Origin: Sphingobium yanoikuyae
GTDB lineage: Bacteria > Pseudomonadota > Alphaproteobacteria > Sphingomonadales > Sphingomonadaceae
Length of the DNA: 64,000 bases
Assembly (NCBI RefSeq): GCF_034424525.1
Contig: NZ_CP139979.1
Location: 3,435,001 to 3,499,000 of the forward strand
Direction: 5' to 3'
This document shows, in pieces, positions 20,499 through 29,654 of this stretch (position 1 is the first letter of the stretch; the number at the start of each line of letters is the position of its first letter). Under the pieces are notes generated by a model. The model had not been told where the DNA came from and searched no databases. It saw only the letters and a program-made list of their open reading frames with translations. The translations under genes and the position numbers were made by a program.

Positions 20499-22007
20499 AT
20501 GTTCGACGTTGCGATCATCGGCTGCGGGCCGGTGGGGGCCTTTGCGGCCAATTTACTTGGGAAAGCGGGCGTCTCGGTCCTGGTGATCGAGCGCGAGGCC
20601 AACCCCTATCCCCTGCCCCGCGCGGTCCATCTGGACCATGAGATGATGCGCCTGTTCCAGTCGGCCGGCGTCATCGACCGGGTCGCGCCGGGCATGCGCG
20701 ATACCGAAGGCCATCTGCATGTCGGCGCCGATCATGGCGTGATCCGCTACATGGGCACGGTGGGCCGTCCCCGCCCCTATAGCTGGTCCAACGACTATTT
20801 CTTCTACCAGCCCGAACTGGAAGACCATCTGCGCGACGCGCTGGACGTCTATCCCAATGTCGAGCTGTCGCTTGGCACCGCGTTCGAGGCGCTGGCGCAG
20901 GACGAGGACGGCGTCACGCTGACGCTGCGGTCGGACGCCGGCGAGGAACAGGTCCGCGCCCGCTATGTCATCGCCTGCGACGGCGCGCGCAGCGCGGTGC
21001 GCAAGGCGCTCGACATCAGCCTGGATGATCTGGATTTCGAGGAACCCTGGCTGGTGGTCGATGCCGAAGTCGACGGCCCGGTCCGTTTCCCCGACCTGTG
21101 GGGCGTGCCGCAAGCGGCCGACCTGCAGAAATTGTCGGTGATGATGTGCGATCCCAAGCGCCCGGCGACCATCGTGCCGGGACGCGGCAATCATCGCCGC
21201 TGGGAATTCATGCTGCTGCCCGGCGAAGACGATCAGGCGATGATGCAGCCCGATGCCGTGGCTGCGCTCGTCGCCCCCTATCTTGACGGCGTGCCGCACA
21301 GGATCGTGCGCGCGGCCACCTATTGTTTCCATGGACTGATCGCCGAGCGGTGGCGGCAGGGCGGCGTCTTCCTGGCCGGCGATGCCGCGCACCAGACGCC
21401 GCCCTTTTTCGGCCAGGGCATGTGCCATGGCCTGCGCGACGCCGCGAACCTGGCGTGGAAGCTGGAACTGGTGCTGGCGGGCAAGGCGCCCGAAAGCCTG
21501 CTCGACAGCTATCAGCCCGAACGCGATCCCCATGTCCGCGCCGTCATCTCCGCTGCCGTGGGCGCGGGCCGCTATATCTGCGTGCTCGACCCCGACGCCG
21601 CCGCCGCGCGCGACCATCAACTGCGCGAAGCTGCCAAGGGCGCCCAGAGCGGCACCGCTGCCGACCTGATCCCCGCCATCGCCACCGGCATCATCGCCAC
21701 CGGAACGCCGGGTGCGGGCGAACGCTTCATCCAGCCGCGTGTCGGCGACCGGCTGCTGGACGATGTGACCGGCGATGGCTGGCGCCTGTTCACCCGCCAG
21801 CCGGTTGTCGGCGGTGACGTGACCGTGATCGATGTCGCGGACCTGGGCGATGACGGCCATGTCGCCGACTGGCTCGATGCGCGCGGCGTCGAGGCGGTGC
21901 TGGTCCGCCCCGACCATTATGTCTTAGGCACTGGCGCCCCCGCAGAACTGATCGCCCGACGCGACGCGCTGATCGCCGGCACCGCCCCGCAGGAGATTGC
22001 GGCATGA
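20499..22007 (+). CDS. FAD-dependent aromatic hydroxylase, MhpA-like
   Basis: This 502-residue class A flavoprotein monooxygenase uses FAD, NAD(P)H and oxygen to add a hydroxyl to a phenolic ring. The N-terminal dinucleotide motif GCGPVGAFAANLLGKAG is at about residues 8-24, the DG motif CDGARSAVRKAL is near 165, and the second FAD motif GDAAHQTPPFFGQGMCHGLRD is near 295. Length and motifs match the MhpA/PheA group, which makes catechol-type products for meta-cleavage. The extradiol dioxygenase two genes downstream fits this. In Herbaspirillum a comparable enzyme (FdeE) hydroxylates naringenin; the same role here is inference. Its stop overlaps the next start by 4 bases. Confidence 0.88.
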   Translation: MFDVAIIGCGPVGAFAANLLGKAGVSVLVIEREANPYPLPRAVHLDHEMMRLFQSAGVIDRVAPGMRDTEGHLHVGADHGVIRYMGTVGRPRPYSWSNDYFFYQPELEDHLRDALDVYPNVELSLGTAFEALAQDEDGVTLTLRSDAGEEQVRARYVIACDGARSAVRKALDISLDDLDFEEPWLVVDAEVDGPVRFPDLWGVPQAADLQKLSVMMCDPKRPATIVPGRGNHRRWEFMLLPGEDDQAMMQPDAVAALVAPYLDGVPHRIVRAATYCFHGLIAERWRQGGVFLAGDAAHQTPPFFGQGMCHGLRDAANLAWKLELVLAGKAPESLLDSYQPERDPHVRAVISAAVGAGRYICVLDPDAAAARDHQLREAAKGAQSGTAADLIPAIATGIIATGTPGAGERFIQPRVGDRLLDDVTGDGWRLFTRQPVVGGDVTVIDVADLGDDGHVADWLDARGVEAVLVRPDHYVLGTGAPAELIARRDALIAGTAPQEIAA

Positions 22008-22432
22008 CCCTCTCGCTCGCCCAGGCCCGCGCCATCATCGACGCCGCGCTTGCCAAGGCACGCGCCGATGGCGCCCAGCCGCTGGCCGTCATCATATTGG
22101 ATGCCGGCGCCCATCCGGTCGCCTTTGCCCGCGAAGATGGCGCCAGCCTGTTCCGTTTCGACATCGCGAAGGCCAAAGCCTCGGGTGCGCTGGGGATGGG
22201 CGCGGATACGCGGGTGCTGGCCACCCGCGCCGCGTCCAACCCTGTCTTTTTCCAGAGCATCGCGGCGGCCACCGGCCAGATGGCCTTCTCGCCCGGCGGG
22301 GTGCTGATCCGTGATGCGGACGGCGCGCTGACCGGCGCGGTCGGCATCAGCGGCGACACCGGCGAGTGCGACGAAGCCTGCGCCATGGCCGGCATTCAGG
22401 CCGCCGGCCTCTTCCACGGAGACACGAAATGA
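22004..22432 (+). CDS. GlcG/HbpS-family protein
   Basis: This 142-residue small protein of the GlcG/HbpS (heme-binding-like) family has the characteristic opening LSLAQARAIIDAALAKARADG, followed by LAVIILDAGAHPVAFAREDGA and a C-terminal GAVGISGDTGECDEACA. Such proteins are often found in catabolic operons for aromatics or glycolate, and their function is generally unclear; cofactor binding or a tautomerase-like role has been suggested. It overlaps both neighbours by 4 bases and so is tightly coupled to the hydroxylase and the dioxygenase. Confidence 0.83.
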   Translation: MTLSLAQARAIIDAALAKARADGAQPLAVIILDAGAHPVAFAREDGASLFRFDIAKAKASGALGMGADTRVLATRAASNPVFFQSIAAATGQMAFSPGGVLIRDADGALTGAVGISGDTGECDEACAMAGIQAAGLFHGDTK

Positions 22433-23337
22433 AGCTGCGCAGCATCGAACTGGCGCTGCCCCATGCGGCAGAGGCCGCCGCCTTCCTGACCGACATCTGG
22501 GGCATGGCCCCGGCAGCGCAAGAAGGCGAAACCCATTATCTGCGTGGATCGGGCAGCTATCCCTATCTCGTGGCGCTGACGGAAGCGGCGGACGCCTATG
22601 TCCGCTCCACCACCTTCGTCTGCACCGCCGACCGGCTGGAGCAGCTGAAGCGCAGCGTCACTGCCGCCGGCCTGCCCGCGACTCCCACCGTGTCGAAAGA
22701 TTTGGGCGGCGGCCATGGCATCATCGTCGAACTGGCCGAGGGCGAATTGCTGCGCTTCCTGGTCGATGCCGAGGAGGTTGCGCCGATCGTCGGCGCCGAC
22801 CTGCCGGTGAAGTTGACCCATGTCGTCTTCAACAGCGCCGATGCGGAGGCGACCGGCCATCTGGTCGAGGAGGCGCTGGGCTTTCGCGTGTCGGACCGGA
22901 CCAAGGGCATGGTGTTCGTGCGCTGCAATGACTCGCATCATTCCACCGCTTTCGCCCGCGCCGGCTTTGCCAGCCTCAACCATATCGCCTTCGAAATGGC
23001 GGACATGGACGCGGTGATGCGCGGCATCGGCCGGTTGCGCGACCATGGCATGGTGCCCGCCTGGGGGCCGGGCCGCCATGGTCCGGGTGCCAATGTCTTC
23101 GCCTATTTCATCGCCCCCTTTGGCCCGGTGATCGAATTTTCGACCGCCGTGGAAAAGGTGGCCGAGGATTATCAGGCCGGCGCGCCGGAGGACTGGACCT
23201 GGCCCGAGGGCCGGATCGACCAGTGGGGCATGTCCGACAAGGATTTCGCCGGGCTGCGCGCCGCCGAGGAGAAATTCCGCCATCGCCGCGACTGGGATGC
23301 CCAATCGCTAGACCTGATCAACGAGGAACAAGCCTGA
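22429..23337 (+). CDS. Type I (VOC) extradiol ring-cleavage dioxygenase
   Basis: This 302-residue two-domain vicinal-oxygen-chelate protein has the three expected iron ligands in the C-terminal domain: H131 (LTHVVF), H185 (LNHIAF) and E236 (PVIEFST). The 54- and 51-residue spacings are close to those of catechol 2,3-dioxygenase and BphC. It should open a catechol-type ring next to a hydroxyl using Fe(II) and oxygen. The start at 22429 forms ATGA with the preceding stop. Upstream lies the ring hydroxylase and downstream a fumarylacetoacetate-hydrolase-family enzyme, a standard meta-cleavage order. The true substrate is probably larger than catechol, but this is inferred from context. Confidence 0.87.
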   Translation: MKLRSIELALPHAAEAAAFLTDIWGMAPAAQEGETHYLRGSGSYPYLVALTEAADAYVRSTTFVCTADRLEQLKRSVTAAGLPATPTVSKDLGGGHGIIVELAEGELLRFLVDAEEVAPIVGADLPVKLTHVVFNSADAEATGHLVEEALGFRVSDRTKGMVFVRCNDSHHSTAFARAGFASLNHIAFEMADMDAVMRGIGRLRDHGMVPAWGPGRHGPGANVFAYFIAPFGPVIEFSTAVEKVAEDYQAGAPEDWTWPEGRIDQWGMSDKDFAGLRAAEEKFRHRRDWDAQSLDLINEEQA

Positions 23338-24167
23338 TGCGCTATGTCAGTTTCCGCCGTCCCGACGGCACCCCCAGCTTCGGCCGGATCGAGGGCGAGA
23401 CGATCGTCGAGCTGGCAACCGATGGGGCGCCGAGCCTGAAGGCCGCGCTGACCGACGGCAGCCTGTCGGGCCTGGCCAATGGCGCATCCTATGCCGCCGC
23501 CGATGTCGTACTGCTGCCGGTGATCCCCGATCCCGCCAAGATCCTCTGCGTCGGCCTCAACTATGCCGAGCATGTCAAGGAAACCGGCCGTGAGCAGAAG
23601 GCGCATCCGGCGATCTTCGTGCGCTATGCCGACAGCCTGATCGCCGACGGCCAGCCGATGGTGAAGCCGGCCGTGACCGAGCGTTTCGACTATGAAGGCG
23701 AACTGGCGCTGGTGATCGGCAAGCCCGCGCACAAGGTCGCGGCCGCCGACGCCTGGGACTATGTCGCCGGCTATGCCGCCTTCAACGACGGCAGCGCGCG
23801 CGACTGGCAGCGCCACAATATCCAGTTCACGCCGGGCAAGACCTTTCCCGGCACCGGCGGCTTCGGCCCGGCGCTGGTGACGCCCGACGAGATTGACGAT
23901 CTTGCCGCGCTGCGCGTCCAGACCCGCCTCAATGGCGAACTGGTGCAGGACCAGCCGGTCAGCGACATGATCTGGGATATCCCCACGGTCATCGAATATG
24001 TCACCGCCTTCACGCCCTTGAGCCCCGGCGACGTGATCGCCACCGGCACGCCGGGCGGCGTCGGCGATAAGCGCACCCCGCCGCTCTACATGAAGGCCGG
24101 CGACAAGGTCGAAGTGACCATCGGCACCATCGGCACGCTCAGCAACCGCATCATCGACGAACAATAA
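23337..24167 (+). CDS. Fumarylacetoacetate hydrolase family protein
   Basis: This 276-residue protein has a C-terminal FAH catalytic domain starting near residue 70 (ILCVGLNYAEHVKETG). It carries the metal-binding acidic residues in FDYEGELALVIGK and the NDGSARDWQRHNIQFTPGK segment. Members hydrolyse or decarboxylate ring-fission products such as 2-hydroxy-dienoates, acylpyruvates or fumarylacetoacetate. The start overlaps the dioxygenase stop by one base (TGATG). In this operon it most likely splits the product of the extradiol dioxygenase. It is the last enzyme before the TonB receptor gene. Confidence 0.88.
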   Translation: MRYVSFRRPDGTPSFGRIEGETIVELATDGAPSLKAALTDGSLSGLANGASYAAADVVLLPVIPDPAKILCVGLNYAEHVKETGREQKAHPAIFVRYADSLIADGQPMVKPAVTERFDYEGELALVIGKPAHKVAAADAWDYVAGYAAFNDGSARDWQRHNIQFTPGKTFPGTGGFGPALVTPDEIDDLAALRVQTRLNGELVQDQPVSDMIWDIPTVIEYVTAFTPLSPGDVIATGTPGGVGDKRTPPLYMKAGDKVEVTIGTIGTLSNRIIDEQ

Positions 24168-24202
24168 CAATCATCAACCCGCATACCGGGGGAGGACAGA
24201 CC

Positions 24203-26488
24203 ATGCGTAACATCCACATCACCATTGCGGCCCTCGCCAGCGCGAGCGCCATCGCGATCGCCGCGCCGGCCTTCGCACAGGACGCGCCCGCGCCCGAACA
24301 GGCGGCACAGCCGGCGGACAATTCCGACATCATCGTCACCGCCCAGCGCAAGGCGGAGAAGGTGACCGAGGTGCCGATCTCCATCACCGTGGCCAATGCC
24401 GCCCAGCTGGAGCGGCAGCAGGTCAACACGATGAACGACCTCAACCGCATTGCGCCGAGCCTGGAAATCCAGCAGGCGCCGGGTCAGAATACCGGCGGCG
24501 GCGGGTCGATCCGCGGCATCGGCACCCAGACCTTCTCCGCCGGCGCCGTCGCATCGGTCGGCGTGGTCGTCGACCAGGTGAGCCAGGGCAACGCCAATAT
24601 CTCCGACCTGTTCGACGTCAGCCGGATCGAAGTGCTCAAGGGGCCGCAGGGCACGCTGTTCGGCCTCACCACCTCGGCCGGCGTCATCAACATCACCACC
24701 AATGCGCCCGATCCGACCGGCTTTGTCGCCCGCGTCCGCACCGAATTGTCCGACGCCGGCACGCTGGGGTCGAAGTTCGGCAACCAGGTCGTGCAGGGCA
24801 TGATCAACGTGCCGCTGGCCACCAACGCCGCGATCCGCCTGTCGGGCGTCGCCAATTTTCGCCAGGGCCCCAACCGCAACGCCAGCACCGGCGACTATAA
24901 TGACACCGATCGCTACGGCATTCGCGGCCGCTTCCTGTGGGAGCCGACCGATCGCCTGACCGTCAATGTCATCGGCGACTATACCAAGAGCCGGATCGAG
25001 AATGGCGGCGACTTCTTCACCTTCGTCAAGACCAGCGGTCCGGGCACGGCGCTGGGCGGCCTGCTGGCCGACACCACCGGTATCACCGCCCGGCTTGCCA
25101 GCTGCGGCGTGACGCCGGGCGAAGGCAATCGCGACTATTGCAGCGACGACAGCTATGTCGGCCATACCGAAAATTACGGCGGTTCGCTGCAGGTCGATTA
25201 TGAGGCCGACCCCTTCACCCTCACCTCCATCACTGCCTATCGCAAGTCGAACGAGACTGGCTATGGCGCGGCGAGCAACGTGTTCCGGGCCGATCCGCTG
25301 GAATTGCAGGTCGCCAACGGCCCGACCAACCGGCGCCTGAGCCTCTTCACCCAGGAATTGCGGGTCAGCTCGCCTGCCGACCAGTTCCTCGAATATACCG
25401 CCGGCGTCTTCTACTCGAACCAGAAGCAGACCCGCGATCCTGAAACGCTGGCGGTGTCGGTCGTGCCCTTCCCCGGCCTCGTCATCCCGATCGTGCGCAA
25501 TCCCGGCGCCGACATCGACATCCAGGATGAATCGCTGGCCGTGTTCGGCCAGGGCACCTTCCACCTGTCGCCCGCGCTGCGGCTGATCGCCGGCGGCCGC
25601 TACACCACCGACCGGCTGTCGATGGACCGCTACGACTATTTCACCCCGGCCGATCCGTTCAGCCGCACGGTGCTGGACGTCCAGAAATTCTCCTGGCGCC
25701 TGGGCGCACAATATGACTTGGCCAACGACACCATGGTCTATGCGACCGCCTCGCGCGGGTTCAAGGGCGGGCAGATCGCCATCCCCTCGGCGCCGGCCAA
25801 GCCCTTCGTCGTGCAGCCGGAAATCCCGACCGCCTATGAACTGGGGCTCAAGAGCACGTTGTTCGGCGGCTGGGTCGCGGACCTCAACGTCTTCTACAGC
25901 AAGATCAAGAATTTCCAGGCGCAGCAATGCACGGTGGACAGCACGGCGGTCATCTCCTGCGTCCAGACCAACATCAACGGCGTGAAGTCGCGTGGCGCGG
26001 AAATCAACTTCTTCGGCAAGGTCTTCGACGGCCTGTCGCTCAACACCGGCTTCATCTATGCGAAGGCGACCTATCCGGGCGGCTTCATCGGCACCGATGG
26101 CACCAATATCGGCGGCAGCCAGCTCGCCTATGCGCCCAAATACAAGTTCACTTTGTCGGGCGAATATGAAGCGCCCGTCACGAGCCGCCTGAAGGGCTTC
26201 CTGGCAGCGGACACGGTGTGGAAATCGAAGGTGCGCTACGAAGCCAATTCGAACGACGAAACCACCTTCCGTTCGCACTGGCTGGTCGGCGGCCGCATCG
26301 GCCTGCGCACCGATGACGATCGCTACAGCGTCGCGATCTTCGGTCGCAACCTGTTCAACGTGCATGAGCCCTCGCTGATGCAGAGCGACTTCCCCTACAC
26401 CACCGACCAGGGCGAACAGAATATCGGCGCCATCTATGGTCCGCAGTCCTTCCGCCAGATCGGCATCAGCCTGGACGCGAAATTCTGA
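24203..26488 (+). CDS. TonB-dependent outer membrane receptor
   Basis: This 761-residue receptor has a signal peptide ending near residue 26 (APAFA/QD), a TonB-box-like DIIVTAQRKAEKVTEVPISITV, a plug domain (residues about 50-170, with VLKGPQGTLFG) and a 22-strand barrel ending in IGISLDAKF. The family form (QRKAEKVTEVPISI) is the one common in sphingomonads for uptake of plant- or aromatic-derived organic compounds rather than siderophores. A GGGGGAGGA site precedes the ATG by about 6 bases. It lies 35 bases after the FAH-family gene, so it is likely co-transcribed with the ring-cleavage genes and imports their substrate, possibly a glycoside. A strong terminator follows. Confidence 0.9.
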   Translation: MRNIHITIAALASASAIAIAAPAFAQDAPAPEQAAQPADNSDIIVTAQRKAEKVTEVPISITVANAAQLERQQVNTMNDLNRIAPSLEIQQAPGQNTGGGGSIRGIGTQTFSAGAVASVGVVVDQVSQGNANISDLFDVSRIEVLKGPQGTLFGLTTSAGVINITTNAPDPTGFVARVRTELSDAGTLGSKFGNQVVQGMINVPLATNAAIRLSGVANFRQGPNRNASTGDYNDTDRYGIRGRFLWEPTDRLTVNVIGDYTKSRIENGGDFFTFVKTSGPGTALGGLLADTTGITARLASCGVTPGEGNRDYCSDDSYVGHTENYGGSLQVDYEADPFTLTSITAYRKSNETGYGAASNVFRADPLELQVANGPTNRRLSLFTQELRVSSPADQFLEYTAGVFYSNQKQTRDPETLAVSVVPFPGLVIPIVRNPGADIDIQDESLAVFGQGTFHLSPALRLIAGGRYTTDRLSMDRYDYFTPADPFSRTVLDVQKFSWRLGAQYDLANDTMVYATASRGFKGGQIAIPSAPAKPFVVQPEIPTAYELGLKSTLFGGWVADLNVFYSKIKNFQAQQCTVDSTAVISCVQTNINGVKSRGAEINFFGKVFDGLSLNTGFIYAKATYPGGFIGTDGTNIGGSQLAYAPKYKFTLSGEYEAPVTSRLKGFLAADTVWKSKVRYEANSNDETTFRSHWLVGGRIGLRTDDDRYSVAIFGRNLFNVHEPSLMQSDFPYTTDQGEQNIGAIYGPQSFRQIGISLDAKF

Positions 26489-26499
26489 TCCTCCTGAGG

Positions 26500-26532
26500 C
26501 GGGGCGCCGCTGGTGGCGTCCCGTCTTTTTTC
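26500..26532 (+). terminator. Rho-independent terminator after the TonB receptor
   Basis: CGGGGCGCC (26500-26508) pairs with GGCGTCCCG (26515-26523), with one G-T wobble and a 6-base loop. TCTTTTTT follows directly. This is the clearest intrinsic terminator in the window and separates the ring-cleavage operon from the glycosidase genes. Confidence 0.88.
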
Positions 26533-26558
26533 CTAATCCTTCTGGCCAGAGGGGACAT

Positions 26559-27407
26559 ATGAAGCCGATCAGGGACGCCATCGCCGCACTGGGCACCGAT
26601 CTGGGACCGGACATACTCGGCCAGTGCCGGGCGCTGTTCGATGCCGAGCAGGCGGCGCTGGCGGCGGCGATCCCGGTGTCGCAGGCGGACATCCCCTATG
26701 GTCCGGACGCCCGCCACCGGCTCGACCTCTATGCCCCCAAGGGCGATGCCCCCGCCCCCATTCTGGTCTTCGTCCATGGCGGCGGCTTTCTGAAGGGCGA
26801 CAAGGGCAGCGCCGACGCCTGGCCCAATGCCAATGTCGGCCGGATGGCGGCGCAGGCCGGTTTCCTGGGCGTCGTCATCAATTATCGCCTTGCCCCCGAC
26901 CATGGCTGGCCCGCCGGGGCGGAAGATGTTGCGGCCGTCGTCGCCTGGCTCAAGGATCATGCCGCCGAGCATGGCGGTGACCCCGATCGCATCGTCCTGA
27001 TGGGCACGTCGGCCGGCGCCGTCCATGTCGCGGGCTATCTGAAACTCGCCGGATCGGACGCCGTGCGCGCTGCCGTGCTGCTGTCGGGCCTTTATGGTTA
27101 TACCCCGCTCGATCCGCGCGACATGCTCTATTATGGTGAGGCTTCGCTCTACCCGGAACGCATGCCGCTGGAAGCCATTGCTTCGACCGACCTGCCGCTG
27201 CTGATCGCCTGCGCCGAGTTCGACCCGCCCCGCTTCCAGGCCGAGTTCCTGAGCCTGTTGCAGGACCGGCTGGCGCGCCATGGCGCCATGCCGCGCGCCT
27301 TCATCCAGTCGGGCCATAATCATTATTCCATGGCCATGCATCTGGGCACCGCCGATCGGCGGCTGTTGCAAGAAATCTGCGCCTTCGTGCGCGAAACCAC
27401 TGCCTGA
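26559..27407 (+). CDS. Alpha/beta hydrolase, hormone-sensitive-lipase-type esterase
   Basis: This 282-residue cytoplasmic esterase has the oxyanion motif HGGG (73-76), nucleophile elbow GTSAG (149-153, S151), an acid in CAEFDPPR and the catalytic histidine in SGHNHYS near the C-terminus. The fold matches the BD-FAE/HSL group that removes acyl groups from small esters. The start at 26559 has AGAGGGG just upstream. It follows a terminator, so it opens a new transcription unit with the beta-glucosidase 24 bases downstream. It could deacylate acylated plant glycosides; the substrate is inferred from context only. Confidence 0.87.
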   Translation: MKPIRDAIAALGTDLGPDILGQCRALFDAEQAALAAAIPVSQADIPYGPDARHRLDLYAPKGDAPAPILVFVHGGGFLKGDKGSADAWPNANVGRMAAQAGFLGVVINYRLAPDHGWPAGAEDVAAVVAWLKDHAAEHGGDPDRIVLMGTSAGAVHVAGYLKLAGSDAVRAAVLLSGLYGYTPLDPRDMLYYGEASLYPERMPLEAIASTDLPLLIACAEFDPPRFQAEFLSLLQDRLARHGAMPRAFIQSGHNHYSMAMHLGTADRRLLQEICAFVRETTA

Positions 27408-27431
27408 CAATTATAATAGGAGAGACGGAAC

Positions 27432-28736
27432 ATGCTGGATCGCCGCACCCTTCTGGCTACCGGCGCCGCGCTGATGGCCGCCCCCGCCATTGCCGCGCGC
27501 AAGAGCGCCAACCCCAATTTCCCCAAGGGCTTCTACTGGGGCGCGGCCACCGCGCCGCATCAGGTCGAGGGCAATAATATCGCCAGCGACCTGTGGTTCG
27601 TGGAGAATCAGCAACCGACCGTCTTCTCCCAGCCCTCGGGCGATGCCTGCAACAGTTTCGCGCTGTGGGAAACCGACCTCGACCTCGTCAAGGCCATGGG
27701 CCTCAACGCCTATCGCTTCGGCATCGAATGGGCGCGGATCGAGCCGGAAAAGGGCCTCTTCTCCCAGGCGATGCTCGATCATTACAAGGCGGTGATCGAC
27801 GGTTGCCATGCCCGCGGTCTGGCCCCGATCGTCACCTTCAGCCATTTCACCGCGCCGCGCTGGTTCAGCGCGCAGGGCGGCTGGACCAACCCGGAAAGCG
27901 CGCAGCTTTTCGCCCGCTATTGCGACAAGGCGATGCGCGCGCTGGGCCAGGGCATCGCAAGCGCCATCACCCTCAACGAACCCAATATCCTGCTGCTCCT
28001 GAAGCCGATGCTGCCGCCACAGGTGTGGGACATCCAGAAACTGACGCTGGAAACCGCGGCCAAGCGGCTGGGCGTGCCCAAATATGTCTGCGCTAATGTC
28101 GCCGGCTTCGACGATCTGCCCGCGCTCCAGACCGGGCTGGAAGCCGCGCACAAGGCGGGCAAGGCGGCGATCAAGGCGGTGCGCGGCGACCTGCCGGTCG
28201 GTTTCTCGCTGGCGCTGATGGACGATCAGGCGGTCGGTGCCCATTCGGTGCGCGATGCCATGCGCAAGCAGCTTTATGGCAACTGGCTGGAGATCGCGAA
28301 GGGCGACGATTTCATCGGCGTCCAGAATTATGAGCGTGCCCTGTGGGGCGACAAGGGCCGCCTGCCCGCGCCCAAGGGTTCGGCCGTCAACTGGTCCGGC
28401 ACCGAAGTCTGGGCGCCCTCGCTCGGCGGCGCGGTCCGCTTTGCCCATGAAGCGACCGGTGTGCCGATCCTGGTGTCCGAACATGGCGTGGGCAGCGACG
28501 ATGATGCGGTCCGCGCGAAGTTCATCCCGGAGGCATTGGCGGGGCTCAAGGCCGCGATCGACGATGGCGTGCCGGTGCTGGGCTATTGCCACTGGTCGCT
28601 GCTCGACAATTTCGAGTGGATCTTCGGCTACAAGCCCAAATTCGGCCTGCACAGCGTCGATCCGGTGACCTTCGCCCGCACGCCCAAGCCCAGCGCCGCC
28701 GTCTATGGCGCGATCGCCCGGCGCAACGCGCTCTGA
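27432..28736 (+). CDS. GH1 family beta-glucosidase with Tat-like signal
   Basis: This 434-residue glycoside hydrolase family 1 enzyme opens with FPKGFYWGAATAPHQVEG, a GH1 hallmark. The acid/base is E183 in TLNEP and the nucleophile is E350 in LVSEHGVG. The usual form of the nucleophile motif is TENG, so SEHG is a variant. WSLLDNFEWIFGY near the C-terminus is the GH1 aglycone/sugar-binding block. The N-terminus LDRRTLLATGAALMAAPAIAA resembles a Tat signal, so the enzyme is probably periplasmic. It should remove a terminal beta-linked sugar, probably glucose, from imported glycosides. It lies between two esterase genes upstream of a rhamnosidase. Confidence 0.9.
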   Translation: MLDRRTLLATGAALMAAPAIAARKSANPNFPKGFYWGAATAPHQVEGNNIASDLWFVENQQPTVFSQPSGDACNSFALWETDLDLVKAMGLNAYRFGIEWARIEPEKGLFSQAMLDHYKAVIDGCHARGLAPIVTFSHFTAPRWFSAQGGWTNPESAQLFARYCDKAMRALGQGIASAITLNEPNILLLLKPMLPPQVWDIQKLTLETAAKRLGVPKYVCANVAGFDDLPALQTGLEAAHKAGKAAIKAVRGDLPVGFSLALMDDQAVGAHSVRDAMRKQLYGNWLEIAKGDDFIGVQNYERALWGDKGRLPAPKGSAVNWSGTEVWAPSLGGAVRFAHEATGVPILVSEHGVGSDDDAVRAKFIPEALAGLKAAIDDGVPVLGYCHWSLLDNFEWIFGYKPKFGLHSVDPVTFARTPKPSAAVYGAIARRNAL

Positions 28737-28751
28737 CGGGGGAGGATCGCC

Positions 28752-29654
28752 ATGAAGCGCCTTGTGCTGCTCCCGCTGCTGCTGGCCTCGCCCGGCATCG
28801 CCCAGATGCCGACGCCCGTGCCCGCCACGGCCCCGGCCGAACCCGATGCCATCCCGCTCTATCCCGATCTCAAGGCGCCCAAGGGCATAACCGAAAATTG
28901 GGTGCGCTTCGGCGACGATCTGGCGGTACGCAACGTCACCGTGCCGACCATCACCCCGGTCCTGCCCGATCCGGCGAAGGCAACTGGCGCGGCGGTGATC
29001 GTCGCGCCCGGCGGCGCCTTCATGCTGCTGTCGATGGATCATGAGGGCTGGAATGTCGCGCGCTGGCTGGCCGATCATGGCGTCGCCGCCTTCGTCCTCA
29101 AATATCGGCTGAACCAGACCCCGGCCGACACGGCCGAGGCATCGGCCTATATGGGCAAGCGCATGGCGGAATCGCTCAGCGATCCCAGCGTCCCGCCGAC
29201 GATCAGCGAGCCGCGCGCCACGCTGGATGCACTCGCGGCACTGAAGCGGGTGCGGGCGGGCGCTGGCCAATGGGGCATCGATCCCCGGAGGGTCGGCATG
29301 ATCGGCTTTTCCGCCGGCGCCATGACCGTGATGAACGCCACGCTGGAGGGCAAGGGCGCGGATCGCCCGTCCTTCATCGGCTATGTCTATGGCCCGATGC
29401 TGGCGCGCGACGTGCCCGCCGACGCGCCGCCGATGTTCGCGGCGATCGCCAATGACGACAGCCTGTTCCCCAATCCCTCCTATGCGCTGGTCGAAAGCTG
29501 GCGCCGGGCGCATGTGCCGGTCGAACTCCACGCCTATGAGCGCGGCGACCATGGCTTCGGCATGGGTAAGCCGGGCACGACGACCATGGGTCTGCTGCCG
29601 CAATTTCTGAGCTGGATGGACATGCGCGGCCTGCTCACGAAGGCGGGGCAATGA
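28752..29654 (+). CDS. Secreted alpha/beta hydrolase (acetyl esterase-like)
   Basis: This 300-residue protein has a signal peptide (MKRLVLLPLLLASPGIAQ) and an alpha/beta hydrolase domain of the acetyl-xylan-esterase/BD-FAE type. The oxyanion segment is APGGAFMLLSMDHEG, the nucleophile is S187 in GFSAGAM, the likely acid is in IANDDSLFP and the histidine is in RGDHGFGMG. Such enzymes often appear annotated as endoxylanase-like hydrolases but act as esterases. GGGGGAGGA precedes the ATG, and the gene begins 15 bases after the GH1 gene. It is likely to remove acyl groups from glycosides in the periplasm. Confidence 0.85.
   Translation: MKRLVLLPLLLASPGIAQMPTPVPATAPAEPDAIPLYPDLKAPKGITENWVRFGDDLAVRNVTVPTITPVLPDPAKATGAAVIVAPGGAFMLLSMDHEGWNVARWLADHGVAAFVLKYRLNQTPADTAEASAYMGKRMAESLSDPSVPPTISEPRATLDALAALKRVRAGAGQWGIDPRRVGMIGFSAGAMTVMNATLEGKGADRPSFIGYVYGPMLARDVPADAPPMFAAIANDDSLFPNPSYALVESWRRAHVPVELHAYERGDHGFGMGKPGTTTMGLLPQFLSWMDMRGLLTKAGQ

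Noticed and set aside
24086..26692. 868-codon frame antisense to the TonB receptor
   Set aside because: It crosses two gene boundaries and lacks domains; the plus strand encodes a complete receptor followed by a terminator.
27411..29651. 746-codon frame antisense to the GH1 and esterase genes
   Set aside because: It spans two well-supported genes and has shadow composition.
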